The translations under genes were made by a program, and so were the position numbers. Of a DNA stretch of 64,000 nt, positions 8,980 through 17,982 are shown piece by piece. Position 1 is the stretch's first letter, and the number at the start of each line of letters is the position of its first letter. Below the pieces are notes generated by a model. The model saw nothing but the letters and a program-made list of their open reading frames with translations. It was not told the origin of the DNA and ran no database searches. The DNA is from Oscillospiraceae bacterium MB08-C2-2 (GTDB taxonomy: Bacteria; Bacillota; Clostridia; Oscillospirales; Ruminococcaceae), in assembly GCA_035621215.1 (NCBI GenBank), contig CP141729.1, forward strand, positions 3,155,925 to 3,219,924, read 5' to 3'.

Positions 8980-10293
8980 GTGCTAGAAACCATAAGAAAC
9001 GCTTGGAAAATAGCTGACCTTAGGTCTAAGATCCTATATACCTTGATGATTCTCATGGTCTATCGCATTGGTTCCGCCATACCCGTTCCCTTTCTTGACG
9101 CCTCTGTGCTGCAGACTATGATGAGTCAGGCCGGCGGCGGACTGCTGGGGTATGTGGATATACTCACCGGCGGCGCTTTTGCGAACGCAACGCTGTTTGC
9201 CATGGGTATTTCTCCCTATATCACATCATCTATTGTGGTTCAGCTTTTGGCTGTAGCAATCCCTTATTTGGAGCAACTTTCCAAAGAAGGCGAAGCAGGC
9301 CGCAAAAAGATGAATCTAATCACCCGCTGGGTTACTCTTGGGCTCGCTTTGATTCAGTCTTTCGCCTATTACATGCTGAATCGGCGCCCCACCAATACCG
9401 GCGCGGTTGCTGTTAAGTATCTGGATGGCTTCCCGGGTGTTTTCTCCGCACTGGTTATCATTCTCACCTTTACCGCTGGTTCTATGATGGTGGTATGGCT
9501 GGGTGAGCAGATCGACCACAAGGGCATTGGCAACGGTATTTCCATTATCCTGTTTGCCGGTATTATCTCCCGCGGACCCTCCATTGTCTTGAAAATGGCT
9601 GCTTACATTGGGCTTGCCAATGAAGGCCAGACCCAGTATTATGTGCTGGTTCCCCTGATTGTGGTAATGTTCGTTGTTATGATCGGGCTGATTATTCTCA
9701 TGACCACTGCTGAGCGGAGAATTCCGGTTCAGTATGCCAAGAGAGTGGTAGGACGTAAGTTCTACGGCGGCCAGTCCAGCCATATTCCCGTAAAGGTAAC
9801 CATGTCCGGCGTTATGCCGATCATCTTTGCCAGTGCTCTGCTGAGCATTCCGGGACTTATTCAGGGTTTTGTTGACCCTTACAACGAGCGCTGGATCGGC
9901 AAGGTGCTGTCTTTGTTCAATTACAACACCATCTGGTATGCACTTCTTTACTTGCTGCTGATCATTGCGTTTAACTATTTCTATGTGTCCATTCAGTATA
10001 ATCCAATTGAAATGGCCAATAATCTGCGTAAAAACAACGGTGCCATCCCCGGTATCCGGCCCGGCAGACCTACTTCTGATTTCATTGCCCGGGTCATCAG
10101 CAAAATTACCTTGGTGGGCGCTTTGTTTATCGCTGGTGTTGCCATTCTACCCATCATCCTCGGCAACGTTTTCAAAATTAACATTGCCTTGGGCGGAACT
10201 TCCATCATCATTGTTGTGGGCGTGGCTCTGGATACAGTCCGGACTTTGGAATCCCAGATGATGATGCGTCACTACAAAGGCTTTCTTGAATAA
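8980..10293 (+). CDS. secY: Protein translocase subunit SecY
   Basis: SecY is the channel-forming membrane subunit of the Sec translocon. The 437 residues show ten hydrophobic segments, the plug-region motif GGLLGYVDILTGGAF near residue 50, GISPYITSSIV near 75 and the cytoplasmic loop NIALGGTSIIIVVGVALDTVR near the end. The GTG start at 8980 abuts the rplO stop, with GAGGTG upstream serving as ribosome site, so translation is coupled to rplO. adk follows after 30 bases. Confidence 0.97.
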   Translation: MLETIRNAWKIADLRSKILYTLMILMVYRIGSAIPVPFLDASVLQTMMSQAGGGLLGYVDILTGGAFANATLFAMGISPYITSSIVVQLLAVAIPYLEQLSKEGEAGRKKMNLITRWVTLGLALIQSFAYYMLNRRPTNTGAVAVKYLDGFPGVFSALVIILTFTAGSMMVVWLGEQIDHKGIGNGISIILFAGIISRGPSIVLKMAAYIGLANEGQTQYYVLVPLIVVMFVVMIGLIILMTTAERRIPVQYAKRVVGRKFYGGQSSHIPVKVTMSGVMPIIFASALLSIPGLIQGFVDPYNERWIGKVLSLFNYNTIWYALLYLLLIIAFNYFYVSIQYNPIEMANNLRKNNGAIPGIRPGRPTSDFIARVISKITLVGALFIAGVAILPIILGNVFKINIALGGTSIIIVVGVALDTVRTLESQMMMRHYKGFLE

Positions 10294-10323
10294 GAAAGAG
10301 TAACCAGAGAGTGAGGTAGAGCT

Positions 10324-10956
10324 ATGAATTTGATTTTACTGGGAGCCCCCGGAGCGGGGAAAGGCACACAGGCCGAGATTATCTGCGATAAGCTCCAGAT
10401 TCCGGCCATCAGCACAGGAAACATTATCCGCGAGGCTCTTAAATCCGGCACTGAAGCTGGTCTTCAGGCTAAAAGCTACATGGAGGCAGGCGGTCTTGTC
10501 CCCGATGAGATCGTGATTGCCATCATCAAGGAGCGGCTGGCACAGCCGGATTGCCAAAACGGCTTCATTCTCGATGGTTTTCCCCGCACTGTGGGGCAGG
10601 CCAAGGCTCTGGATACCATGGGTGTGGTCATTGATAAGGTTATCGATATCGAAGTTTCAGACGAAGATATTGAGCGCCGCTTGACCCAGCGCCGTGTGTG
10701 CGGAGACTGTGGCTCCAGCTACCATCTGATCTATAAGCCCTCCGCCAAGGAAGGCCTTTGCGATCGGTGCGGCGGCGGCCTTGTCACCCGTAAGGATGAC
10801 AGCCCCGAGACTGTGAGGGAGCGCCTGAAAGTTTACCACGATCAGACCGAACCCTTAAAGGATTACTACGATTCGGTAGGGAAGCTGTTTATTGTGGAAG
10901 GTCAGGAGGAGCTTGAGGATACAACCCGGCTCACCTTGGCAGCACTTGAGGCGTAA
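10324..10956 (+). CDS. adk: Adenylate kinase with zinc lid
   Basis: Adenylate kinase interconverts AMP plus ATP and two ADP in the cytoplasm. The 210 residues begin with the P-loop LLGAPGAGKGTQA (about 4-16), followed by the AMP-binding TGNIIRE and the GFPRT motif near residue 85. The LID domain has two C-x2-C pairs (CGDC near 130 and CDRC near 150), the structural zinc site typical of Gram-positive adenylate kinases. It lies between secY and map, as in Bacillus. Confidence 0.97.
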   Translation: MNLILLGAPGAGKGTQAEIICDKLQIPAISTGNIIREALKSGTEAGLQAKSYMEAGGLVPDEIVIAIIKERLAQPDCQNGFILDGFPRTVGQAKALDTMGVVIDKVIDIEVSDEDIERRLTQRRVCGDCGSSYHLIYKPSAKEGLCDRCGGGLVTRKDDSPETVRERLKVYHDQTEPLKDYYDSVGKLFIVEGQEELEDTTRLTLAALEA

Positions 10957-10960
10957 GCGG

Positions 10961-11707
10961 ATGATTCTACTCAAGAATAAATCCGAGCTGGAACTCATGC
11001 GGGCGGCTGGCCGCATCTCCAATCAGGCTCTTTTGGTTGGCGGTGAGGCGGTCAAGCCGGGTGTCTCTACGGCACATATCAACCGGCTGATCGAGAACTA
11101 TATCCGTTCTCAGGGGGCGATTCCCTCCTTTCTGGGTTACGGCGGTTTTCCGGCTTCGGCCTGTATTTCTATCAATGAGCAGGTGATTCACGGCATTCCC
11201 GGGGATCGCATCATTGAGGAAGGCGACATCGTCAGCATTGACGTTGGAGCGTATTATAAGGGATTTCACGGAGACAATGCGGCCACCTTTGGGGCGGGCG
11301 TAATTTCTCCCGAGGCAAGGTCCCTGCTGGAAGCCACCAAGGATAGCCTTTATAAGGGTATTGAAGCGGCAACAGTGGGAGCGAGGATCGGAGACGTTTC
11401 CTTCGCGGTGCAGAACCATGTTGAACAGTTTGGGTATGGAGTTGTCCGCAGCTTTGTAGGTCACGGTGTAGGCAAAGATATGCACGAATCCCCCGAGGTG
11501 CCCAATTATGGGAAGCCCGGGCGGGGCGTGCGGCTTGCTGCCGGCATGACCATCGCTATTGAACCCATGATTAACATCGGAACTCATGAGGTCAAGACGC
11601 TGTCGGATGGCTGGACCGTTGTTACTGCTGACGGCAGCCTTTCCGCCCACTTTGAACACAGCATTGCTATTACTGATAACGGCCCTGTCATTTTGACTCA
11701 GGCTTGA
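10961..11707 (+). CDS. map: Methionine aminopeptidase, type I
   Basis: This enzyme removes the initiator methionine from new proteins. I chose ATG 10961, four bases past the adk stop, giving 248 residues beginning MILLKNKSELELMRAAGRIS. The dinuclear metal ligands are present: Asp in VSIDVGAYYKGFHGD and the second Asp in GDNAA, His in FVGHGVGKDMHE, Glu in IAIEPM and Glu in EHSIAI. Only a weak ribosome site is visible, so translational coupling to adk is likely. Confidence 0.95.
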   Translation: MILLKNKSELELMRAAGRISNQALLVGGEAVKPGVSTAHINRLIENYIRSQGAIPSFLGYGGFPASACISINEQVIHGIPGDRIIEEGDIVSIDVGAYYKGFHGDNAATFGAGVISPEARSLLEATKDSLYKGIEAATVGARIGDVSFAVQNHVEQFGYGVVRSFVGHGVGKDMHESPEVPNYGKPGRGVRLAAGMTIAIEPMINIGTHEVKTLSDGWTVVTADGSLSAHFEHSIAITDNGPVILTQA

Positions 11708-11723
11708 GAAGGCGGGCGGCGGT

Positions 11724-11990
11724 ATGATAGAAGGCACTGTTGTAAAATCTGTGGCAGGCCACGATCAGAATCGGTTTTATGTGATCACTAAAATAGAGCC
11801 GGGCTTTGTGTGGATTGCCGATGGACGTTTAAGAAAGCTGGAAAAACCAAAGCGTAAAAATATACTCCATATCAAAAAAACCAATACGGCGCTGTCACTG
11901 GAAAAAATCAGCACCGATAAAAAACTCAGAGAGGCGCTGCGGCCTTTTAACGAGGCTCTGTGTGGTGCCCCCCAACAAGGAGGTTTTTAG
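11724..11990 (+). CDS. KOW-domain RNA-binding protein between map and infA
   Basis: An 88-residue protein with an N-terminal KOW/SH3-like fold (residues 1-45, [20 protein letters not shown]) resembling archaeal and eukaryotic L14e/L6e/L27e proteins. Many Clostridia carry such a gene at exactly this place between map and infA. It presumably binds ribosomal or translational RNA, but its role is not established. The ATG follows GAAGGCGGGCGG. The last codons overlap the AAGGAGG of infA, and only one base separates the stop from the infA start. Confidence 0.82.
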   Translation: MIEGTVVKSVAGHDQNRFYVITKIEPGFVWIADGRLRKLEKPKRKNILHIKKTNTALSLEKISTDKKLREALRPFNEALCGAPQQGGF

Positions 11991-11991
11991 C

Positions 11992-12210
11992 TTGTCGAAG
12001 GAAGACGTTATCGAAGTAGAAGGCGTAGTTCTTGAATCCTTACCCAACGCTCAGTTTCGTGTGGAGCTGCCCAACAAGCATGTGCTGTTGGCGCATATTT
12101 CAGGGAAGCTGCGTATGAATTTTATCCGGATTTTGCCTGGGGATAAAGTGACGGTGGAAATCTCACCCTATGATTTAACCAAGGGGCGCATTACCTGGCG
12201 CTCTAAGTAA
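11992..12210 (+). CDS. infA: Translation initiation factor IF-1
   Basis: IF-1 binds the A site during initiation. Starting at TTG 11992, placed correctly after AAGGAGG, the protein has exactly 72 residues, the canonical length. It is an OB-fold: [19 protein letters not shown], then [22 protein letters not shown] and the end [11 protein letters not shown] longer start at 11962 would overlap the KOW gene and add a non-homologous extension. A 90-base gap follows. Confidence 0.96.
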   Translation: MSKEDVIEVEGVVLESLPNAQFRVELPNKHVLLAHISGKLRMNFIRILPGDKVTVEISPYDLTKGRITWRSK

Positions 12211-12300
12211 AGCTTGAGGCAGAAACGGCTCTTTTGGGCCGGAGGCTTTGGCGCTCCCGAGGCCCGAAACTTTGCCTTAAACACTAGGAGGTAATTTTAA
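12211..12300 (+). other. Structured leader ahead of rpmJ
   Basis: This 90-base gap within the operon has interleaved G/C-rich complementary segments: GGCTC...GGGCC near 12229-12240 and an outer AGGCAGAAA near 12217 that can pair with the TTTGCCT near 12274. It ends in the rpmJ ribosome site TAGGAGG. There is no T-run. It may be a leader structure affecting rpmJ translation, but no known motif is recognised. Confidence 0.4.
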
Positions 12301-12414
12301 ATGAAAGTGAGACCTTCTGTTAAGCCAATCTGCGAGAAGTGCAAGGTTATTAAACGCAAGGGCCGCATCATGGTCATTTGCAGCAATCCCAAGCACAAAC
12401 AGCGTCAAGGCTAG
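12301..12414 (+). CDS. rpmJ: 50S ribosomal protein L36
   Basis: A 37-residue gene, easily missed because of its size. It reads [20 protein letters not shown] and ends with HKQRQG. The zinc site consists of Cys11, Cys14, Cys27 and a histidine near residue 32, so this is the zinc-binding form of L36. The ATG follows ACTAGGAGG. Its place between infA and rpsM is the standard one. Confidence 0.97.
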   Translation: MKVRPSVKPICEKCKVIKRKGRIMVICSNPKHKQRQG

Positions 12415-12450
12415 ATTCACAACTTTCTGTACAATGGAGGTGCAAACTAA

Positions 12451-12819
12451 ATGGCTCGTATAGCTGGTGTAGACCTGCCCAGAGAAAAGAGAGTCGAGAT
12501 CGGCCTGACCTATATTTTAGGAATCGGCCGCAAGACCGCCAAGGATATTCTGGCCGCCACCGGGGTGAATCCTGATATCCGTGTGCGCGACCTGACCGAG
12601 GCCGATGTAGCCACCCTGCGTGATTACATCGATAAGCACGTTATGGTAGAAGGCGACCTGCGCAGAGATACCGCCCTGAACATCAAACGTCTGATTGAGA
12701 TTGGCTGCTACCGCGGCGTGCGTCACAGAAAGGGCCTGCCTGTAAGAGGCCAGCGCTCCAAGACCAACGCTCGCACAAGAAAAGGCCCCAAGAAGACTAT
12801 TGCCAATAAGAAGAAGTAA
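12451..12819 (+). CDS. rpsM: 30S ribosomal protein S13
   Basis: S13 is in the head of the small subunit and contacts P-site tRNA with its C-terminal tail. The 122 residues start [21 protein letters not shown] with the helix-two-turn-helix motif [14 protein letters not shown] and end in [15 protein letters not shown]. The ATG follows ATGGAGGTG. rpsK follows after 17 bases. Confidence 0.97.
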   Translation: MARIAGVDLPREKRVEIGLTYILGIGRKTAKDILAATGVNPDIRVRDLTEADVATLRDYIDKHVMVEGDLRRDTALNIKRLIEIGCYRGVRHRKGLPVRGQRSKTNARTRKGPKKTIANKKK

Positions 12820-12836
12820 GGGAGGGATTTCGCAAA

Positions 12837-13238
12837 ATGGCAAAAGCAACTGCTAAAAAGGCTACCACCCGCCGCCGCCGCGAGAAAAAAAATATTGAGC
12901 GGGGCGCCGTGCATATTCAGTCCACTTTTAACAACACCATTGTTACCATTACCGATACTAAGGGCAATGCACTTTCCTGGGCAAGCGCCGGTGGCTTGGG
13001 CTTTAGAGGCTCTCGTAAGTCCACTCCTTTTGCTGCTCAGACTGCTGCTGAAACAGCCGCCAAGGCTGCTATGGAGCATGGCCTGAAAGTCGTTGAGGTC
13101 TTTGTTAAAGGCCCCGGTTCTGGTCGTGAAGCCGCAATCCGCGCCCTTCAGGCTGCTGGACTTGAGGTTAACATGATCAAGGATGTAACCCCCATCCCCC
13201 ACAATGGTTGCCGCCCGCCCAAAAGACGGCGCGTATAA
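12837..13238 (+). CDS. rpsK: 30S ribosomal protein S11
   Basis: S11 lies on the platform of the small subunit. The 133-residue protein has a basic N-terminal tail, [20 protein letters not shown] near residue 25, [17 protein letters not shown] near 50, and the C-terminal [17 protein letters not shown]. The ATG follows GGGAGGG. Confidence 0.97.
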   Translation: MAKATAKKATTRRRREKKNIERGAVHIQSTFNNTIVTITDTKGNALSWASAGGLGFRGSRKSTPFAAQTAAETAAKAAMEHGLKVVEVFVKGPGSGREAAIRALQAAGLEVNMIKDVTPIPHNGCRPPKRRRV

Positions 13239-13266
13239 TTTAACGGTTTCTACGGAGGTGAAATAG

Positions 13267-13857
13267 ATGGCAGTAAACAGAGATCCGATTGTTAAAAAGT
13301 GCAGGGCGCTGGGAATCAGCACCGCTGTATTGGGCTATAGCAAGGAGTCCCGCCGTAATCCCGGCGGTCAGCGCCGCCGCAAGCCCAGTGAATATGGCCT
13401 GCAGCTCAAAGAGAAGCAGAAAGCCAAGTTCATCTACGGAGTTTTGGAAAAACAGTTCCGCAATACCTTTGAAAAGGCAGCTAAGATGCAGGGCATGACC
13501 GGTGAAAACCTGCTGGTGCTTCTCGAGAGACGCCTTGATAACGTAGCCTTTTTGATGGGCTTCGGTGAAACCAGAAGACAGGCTCGCCAGTTGGTTGGCC
13601 ATGGTCATATTCTGGTAAACGGCAAGCGCGTAAACGTTGCCTCCTATCGTGTGAAGGTGGGCGATGTGATTGGTGTCAAATCCTCTGCTAAGGCTACTGA
13701 GCTTTGGAAGGGCTTTGCTGAAAACGCTAAGACTTTCCCTGCTTGGCTGAGCGGAACCACCGCTGGCTTTGAAGGCAAGGTTGAGCGCTTCCCCACTCGT
13801 GAAGATATCGATATTCCTGTGAATGAGACTCTTATCGTTGAGCTTTACAGCAAGTAA
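13267..13857 (+). CDS. rpsD: 30S ribosomal protein S4, zinc-free form
   Basis: S4 is a primary assembly protein at the mRNA entry site. The 196 residues are of the shorter class that lacks the four N-terminal cysteines. The S4 RNA-binding domain spans about residues 82-145 ([13 protein letters not shown], then [19 protein letters not shown]). The ATG follows ACGGAGGTG. A 154-base gap separates it from rpoA. Confidence 0.96.
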   Translation: MAVNRDPIVKKCRALGISTAVLGYSKESRRNPGGQRRRKPSEYGLQLKEKQKAKFIYGVLEKQFRNTFEKAAKMQGMTGENLLVLLERRLDNVAFLMGFGETRRQARQLVGHGHILVNGKRVNVASYRVKVGDVIGVKSSAKATELWKGFAENAKTFPAWLSGTTAGFEGKVERFPTREDIDIPVNETLIVELYSK

Positions 13858-14011
13858 CACCTTGTCAAAAGGGATCATCCGATTGGTTTTTTGGTCTGGC
13901 TGGGCTGCGTTTTTGCAGCTTGCCAAGGCTATATCCCATTCGTTAATCCGCCTAATCAGCAGGGAACGAAAAATAGGCAGTGCTTTGCTGCCTTTATAAG
14001 GAGGGACTCTT

Positions 14012-14968
14012 TTGGTAAAAATTATCGAACCGAAGATTGAAACGGCTGAGCTGAAACCCGATGGCACTTATGGCAAATTTATCGGCGAACCGCTCGATCG
14101 CGGCTTTGGTACAACGTTGGGCAACAGTCTGAGACGCGTGCTGCTCTCCTCCCTTCCCGGTGTTGCTGTAATTTCAGTTAAAATTGATGGTATTCAGCAT
14201 GAATTTTCCACCATCCCCGGAGTCAAAGAGGATGTTACTGAGATTATTCTCAACATTAAAGGGCTGACTGCCAAGCTTTATACCGATGAGCCTAAGACGG
14301 TGCGAATCGAAGCCGAAGGCGAATGTGAAGTGACGGCCGGCTCCATTGAGGTGGATGCCGAGGTGGAGATTCTGGAGCCCGGGATGCACATTGCAACCCT
14401 TGGCGCTGGAGCTAAGCTTTCCATGGAAATTACACTCAAAAAGGGTCAGGGCTATGTTTCGGCCGAGCGCAATAAGCAGCTTGAGCTGGAGAAGGCTCCC
14501 ATCGGCACCATTCCGGTGGATAGCATTTACACCCCGGTTCTTAAAGTGAACTACATGGTGGAAAATACCCGCGTGGAACAGATTACCGACTACGATAAGC
14601 TGACTCTTGAAGTCTGGACCGATGGAACAATCTCCGCTAAGGAGGCCGTCAGTCTGGCTGCCAAGATTCTCAATAGACAACTCAACCACTTTGTGGATTT
14701 ATCCGATGAAGTGAGTTCTACCGAAATTCTTGAAAAGAAAGAGGAGAACGGCAAGGAAAAAGCCCTTGAGATGACCATTGAGGAACTTGACCTGTCTGTC
14801 CGCGCCTTTAACTGCCTCAAGCGTGCCGGGGTCAACACTGTCAACGATTTGATCAACAAATCTCCTGACGAAATGATGAAAGTGCGCAATTTGGGCAAAA
14901 AATCGCTGGAAGAGGTTATCAGCAAGCTGGAATCTCTTGGATTTACCCTTAGCAGCGAAGAAGAATGA
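14012..14968 (+). CDS. rpoA: DNA-directed RNA polymerase subunit alpha
   Basis: Alpha dimerises to nucleate RNA polymerase assembly and contacts promoters and activators. The start is TTG 14012, behind ATAAGGAGGG. The 318 residues show the N-terminal domain (about 1-230: [28 protein letters not shown] near residue 22), a linker ([10 protein letters not shown]) and the C-terminal domain (about 250-312: [32 protein letters not shown]). The preceding gap between rpsD and rpoA holds no gene. Confidence 0.97.
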   Translation: MVKIIEPKIETAELKPDGTYGKFIGEPLDRGFGTTLGNSLRRVLLSSLPGVAVISVKIDGIQHEFSTIPGVKEDVTEIILNIKGLTAKLYTDEPKTVRIEAEGECEVTAGSIEVDAEVEILEPGMHIATLGAGAKLSMEITLKKGQGYVSAERNKQLELEKAPIGTIPVDSIYTPVLKVNYMVENTRVEQITDYDKLTLEVWTDGTISAKEAVSLAAKILNRQLNHFVDLSDEVSSTEILEKKEENGKEKALEMTIEELDLSVRAFNCLKRAGVNTVNDLINKSPDEMMKVRNLGKKSLEEVISKLESLGFTLSSEEE

Positions 14969-15008
14969 TAGGCTTTTTTCAAAGATAGAGGAAATGGAGT
15001 GAACAAAC

Positions 15009-15350
15009 ATGCCAGGTACCAGGAAACTCGGCAGAGCTACCGACCATAGAAAAGCTATGCTTCGGGCCATGGTGACCTATCTCCTTGAAAACGGGAAGAT
15101 TGAGACCACGGTAACCCGTGCCAAAGAAGTTCGGTCGATGACAGAAAAAATGATTACCACTGCCAAGCGGAATGACCTCCACTCCAAGCGTCAGGTAATG
15201 TCCTTCATCACCAAGGAGGATGTAACTAAAAAGCTGTTTGATGAAACGGCTCCCAAGTATGCCGACCGTCAGGGTGGCTACTGCCGTATTGTCAAGATTG
15301 GACCGCGCCGCGGTGACGCTGCAGAGATGGCAATCATCGAGCTGGTATAA
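15009..15350 (+). CDS. rplQ: 50S ribosomal protein L17
   Basis: L17 lies near the tunnel exit. The 113 residues start [21 protein letters not shown], with [23 protein letters not shown] in the middle and [20 protein letters not shown] at the end. The ATG follows AATGGAGTG. It is the last gene of the ribosomal operon here; hairpins and a strong terminator follow. Confidence 0.97.
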   Translation: MPGTRKLGRATDHRKAMLRAMVTYLLENGKIETTVTRAKEVRSMTEKMITTAKRNDLHSKRQVMSFITKEDVTKKLFDETAPKYADRQGGYCRIVKIGPRRGDAAEMAIIELV

Positions 15351-15370
15351 TATCTGCAAGCGCAGATATT
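15349..15370 (+). terminator. Hairpin overlapping the rplQ stop
   Basis: AATATCTGC and GCAGATATT form a perfect nine-base stem with a four-base loop immediately at the stop codon of rplQ. It lacks a following T-run, so it is more likely a 3' processing or stability structure than a terminator by itself. Confidence 0.5.
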
Positions 15371-15373
15371 AAC

Positions 15374-15420
15374 CGTTCCATTTTTATGCCCGGCCTATGG
15401 CCATGGGCAATTATACCATA
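15374..15420. repeat. Dispersed intergenic repeat, copy 1
   Basis: About 47 bases (beginning cgttccatttttatgcccgg) that recur at 22547-22593 with a few substitutions. The core GCCCGGCC-TAT-GGCCATGGGC can fold into a hairpin. Both copies lie just downstream of a gene stop. No gene lies here. Confidence 0.7.
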
Positions 15421-15491
15421 ACACTTCGCTTTTATGGCATAATAACCTTAGAGCGCGCTTATTGCGTTCTGTTTTATACCCAAAACTGCTT

Positions 15492-15533
15492 AAAGAGCCT
15501 TGGTACAGCGTAAGCTATGCCGAGGCTCTTTTA
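15492..15533 (+). terminator. Terminator of the ribosomal operon
   Basis: AAAGAGCCTTGG pairs with CCGAGGCTCTTTT around a 16-base loop, followed by an A/T-rich tail. It is the strongest hairpin-plus-T structure after rplQ and probably ends the long transcript. Confidence 0.75.
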
Positions 15534-15588
15534 ATATTTACCACTAAAAGAATATCTCTCTTCTGCAAGACCAAGGTCACCCACAATT

Positions 15589-15620
15589 AAAGCCCCACGG
15601 CAAATTCCGTGAGGCTTTTT
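15589..15620. terminator. Terminator between convergent rplQ and the oligopeptide-binding gene
   Basis: AAAGCCCCACGG pairs with CCGTGAGGCTTTTT, with T-runs on both strands, so it can act in both directions. It probably ends the minus-strand lipoprotein gene and backs up the rplQ terminator. Confidence 0.65.
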
Positions 15621-15681
15621 CTTATACACCCAGTGACGCTTCAGTTAGTGTCACTATAAAACCAGCTGTCTAGAACTTGAC

Positions 15682-17274
15682 CTACTTCTTTGTCCCTTGT
15701 GCAAAATAGATCTTTCCACCAAAGGGAAAGGCCTCGATGCCGGAAACGCCCTCGGCATAAGCCTGATAAGAGGTTTCGCTGTAAAGAGGAATGATAACGC
15801 CATCCGAGAGCAGCATCAGCTCACATTGGCGGTAATACTTAACCGCTTCTTCCAAGGTGTTTGCATGAAAAGCGTTGCTCAAAGCTAAGTCATACAAAGG
15901 GTTTTGATAGCCAGAAAAGTTTTTGGGGGAATCTGAGGCGAACTGCCCCAGAAAGCCCTTAGGTTCAGAGGAATTTGAAGAAAAGGGAAGCAGCAGAATC
16001 TGATAATTTCCGGTTTCATAACGCTGCCACAGCTGATTGGCAGGCAAGTTTTTTACATTAATATAAGCGGAAAGATTCTTCTGCCACGACTGCTGTGCCA
16101 TACCTAAAATCATGGAGTGGGAACCACTGTCCGGGACAAAAAGAATCGATTTTGGCAGCTTATCCAGCCCTGCCGTTTCAAGCCCCAGCTCAAAAAGATA
16201 GCTGCTACGCTGGCTGTTAAAGGGCATTGGTGAACTGACAGTAGTCAGACTTCGATAGGATTTTCCTCCCAAGCCGATGGAGGCGGGCAAAAACAGAGAG
16301 GTGGAAGTTTGCTCCGTTGTAAAATAAGGGGTAAAAGCCGAGCGATCCATTCCCTGAGCAAAGCCTTGCCGAATCAAAGTGTTGCTGTAGCCCTCCACAT
16401 TCTGGTTAAAGACCAGACACCACACAGTTTTTTCCACCGGAGTAACGGCAGCATTTTTATTGGAAAGTCTGCTGAGTGCCTGCGCATCCAAGGTGATCAA
16501 ATCCGATTGACCGGAAAGGAACTGCGCCACCGGGTCTGTGCGTCCCACATATAAATTGATGCCGCCTGCCGTAACGGGAAGCTGAGATTGAAAACCTGCA
16601 TTTTTTCGAAGCTGTAAAGGCTTGGCTGTAGCCCACCGCTCTAACGTAAAGGGGCCATTACCCATTATAAAAGCTTTTTCAAGGCCATAACGCCCTTTAG
16701 ACTGCTGGAAAAAGGTCTCCTGACAAGGCATGGCAGCACTGTTGCTCAGATATTCCAGAAAAAAGGGACTGGGAGAGCGCAGACGGATTTCAAGGGTGTG
16801 GCTATCTAAAGCAGAGACTCCCAGCTGCTGTTGGGTCAGTTTGCCAGCAAGAATTTCCTCGGCTCCCTCGATAGAAAGGTAGTTCTGGGCATAGGGGGAA
16901 GGGGAAGAGGGGCTGAACAGCCGCCGCAGTGCAAAAACAAAGTCATTGGCAGTCAAGGCTGTGCCATCGGCCCACACTGCCTGTGGGTTCAGCTGAAAGG
17001 TATAGGTAAGCTGATCCTCTGAAAGAGTATGGCTGAGAGCCGCACCATAGGCAAGCGAACCATCGGGCAGCTGCCGAAACAGGCCTTCGTAGATGTTATA
17101 AATTACAGTATGGGCCGCATCCTCTGTGGCAAATTGGGGATCGAGATTGGTAACCTCCTGATCCAGATCATACCGAAAAATGCTGTCGGCCCCGTTGGAG
17201 GCACAGCCGGTCAAGAAGATTGCCAGCAAAAAACAGCAGGCTATGGCAGCGGCCAATTTGCGCAAACGAATCAA
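15682..17274 (-). CDS. Oligopeptide-type ABC transporter substrate-binding lipoprotein
   Basis: Family 5 extracellular solute-binding protein, of the OppA/DppA type, which delivers peptides or similar ligands to an ABC importer. I place the start at TTG 17274, eight bases after AAGGGAG, giving about 530 residues with the signal peptide LRKLAAAIACCFLLAIFLTGC; the LTGC lipobox shows lipid anchoring. An ATG at 17313 would add 13 residues but has no good site. The family start signature (VTNLDPQFATEDAAHTVIYNIYEGL) and WADGTALTANDFVFALRR are present. No permease or ATPase lies nearby, so it is an orphan that must share transporter subunits. It lies directly downstream of the NUDIX gene. Confidence 0.88.
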   Translation of the reverse strand: MIRLRKLAAAIACCFLLAIFLTGCASNGADSIFRYDLDQEVTNLDPQFATEDAAHTVIYNIYEGLFRQLPDGSLAYGAALSHTLSEDQLTYTFQLNPQAVWADGTALTANDFVFALRRLFSPSSPSPYAQNYLSIEGAEEILAGKLTQQQLGVSALDSHTLEIRLRSPSPFFLEYLSNSAAMPCQETFFQQSKGRYGLEKAFIMGNGPFTLERWATAKPLQLRKNAGFQSQLPVTAGGINLYVGRTDPVAQFLSGQSDLITLDAQALSRLSNKNAAVTPVEKTVWCLVFNQNVEGYSNTLIRQGFAQGMDRSAFTPYFTTEQTSTSLFLPASIGLGGKSYRSLTTVSSPMPFNSQRSSYLFELGLETAGLDKLPKSILFVPDSGSHSMILGMAQQSWQKNLSAYINVKNLPANQLWQRYETGNYQILLLPFSSNSSEPKGFLGQFASDSPKNFSGYQNPLYDLALSNAFHANTLEEAVKYYRQCELMLLSDGVIIPLYSETSYQAYAEGVSGIEAFPFGGKIYFAQGTKK

Positions 17275-17299
17275 CAGGATAGCTCCCTTCAAGAGTATT

Positions 17300-17845
17300 T
17301 CAGGCCATACCACGGCGGTTGAGCTCGTGGTATTTTAAAATGGCAATCTGGCTTTTGGCGTCGGTGATTTCTCCATTCAAAACCATCTCCAAGGCTTGTG
17401 AAAAGGGAATCTCCTCCACCTCCAAAAACTCGTTTTCATCCAGATGCTGGGCCGTTTTAATCAGGTTCTTTGCATAGAACAGGTAAATCACTTCTTCACA
17501 GTAAGCCGGGGTGGGGTAGAGATACCCCATGGGCATAAAAACCTCTGCCTTATAACCGGTTTCCTCTTCCAGCTCTCGGATGCCGCAGGTCATGGGGGCC
17601 TCGTCCTTATCCCGCTTGCCGGCGGGTATTTCCAGCAGAGCCTTGCCGGCACCGGTGCGATGCTGGCGAACCATCAGCAGGGTATCCCGTGGGCCTATAG
17701 CCAAAATACCCACACCGCCATTATGTTCCACAACCTCCCGGGTTGTGGCGCGCTGATTTTCCAGCAGAACTGTATCTTCCCGGACGCCGATGATCTTTCC
17801 CTCATAAATGCGCCGGGTTGAAAGAACCTTTTGGGATGCTGACAT
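17300..17845 (-). CDS. NUDIX hydrolase, ADP-ribose pyrophosphatase type
   Basis: A 181-residue NUDIX protein similar to ADP-ribose pyrophosphatase, which splits ADP-ribose into AMP and ribose-5-phosphate. The NUDIX box is complete near residues 77-99 (G-x5-E-x7-REL-EEE-TGY). N-terminal beta strands (RRIYEGKIIGVREDTVLL) and the later YLYPTPAYCEEVIYLFYA fit the family, whose dimerisation uses this region. ATG at 17845 follows AAAGGTGG. The substrate assignment is by family resemblance. Confidence 0.88.
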   Translation of the reverse strand: MSASQKVLSTRRIYEGKIIGVREDTVLLENQRATTREVVEHNGGVGILAIGPRDTLLMVRQHRTGAGKALLEIPAGKRDKDEAPMTCGIRELEEETGYKAEVFMPMGYLYPTPAYCEEVIYLFYAKNLIKTAQHLDENEFLEVEEIPFSQALEMVLNGEITDAKSQIAILKYHELNRRGMA

Positions 17846-17982
17846 ATTTCATTCCACCTTTTTAAATTTTCAATTTGTCCTCATGGATAACCGACTGCTT
17901 ACCATTCATATATATCACATATGCAGCAAAATGAGTAGCTTCGGCGCAAAACAGCGCAAGAATACAGAGGAGGTCGGGGAGC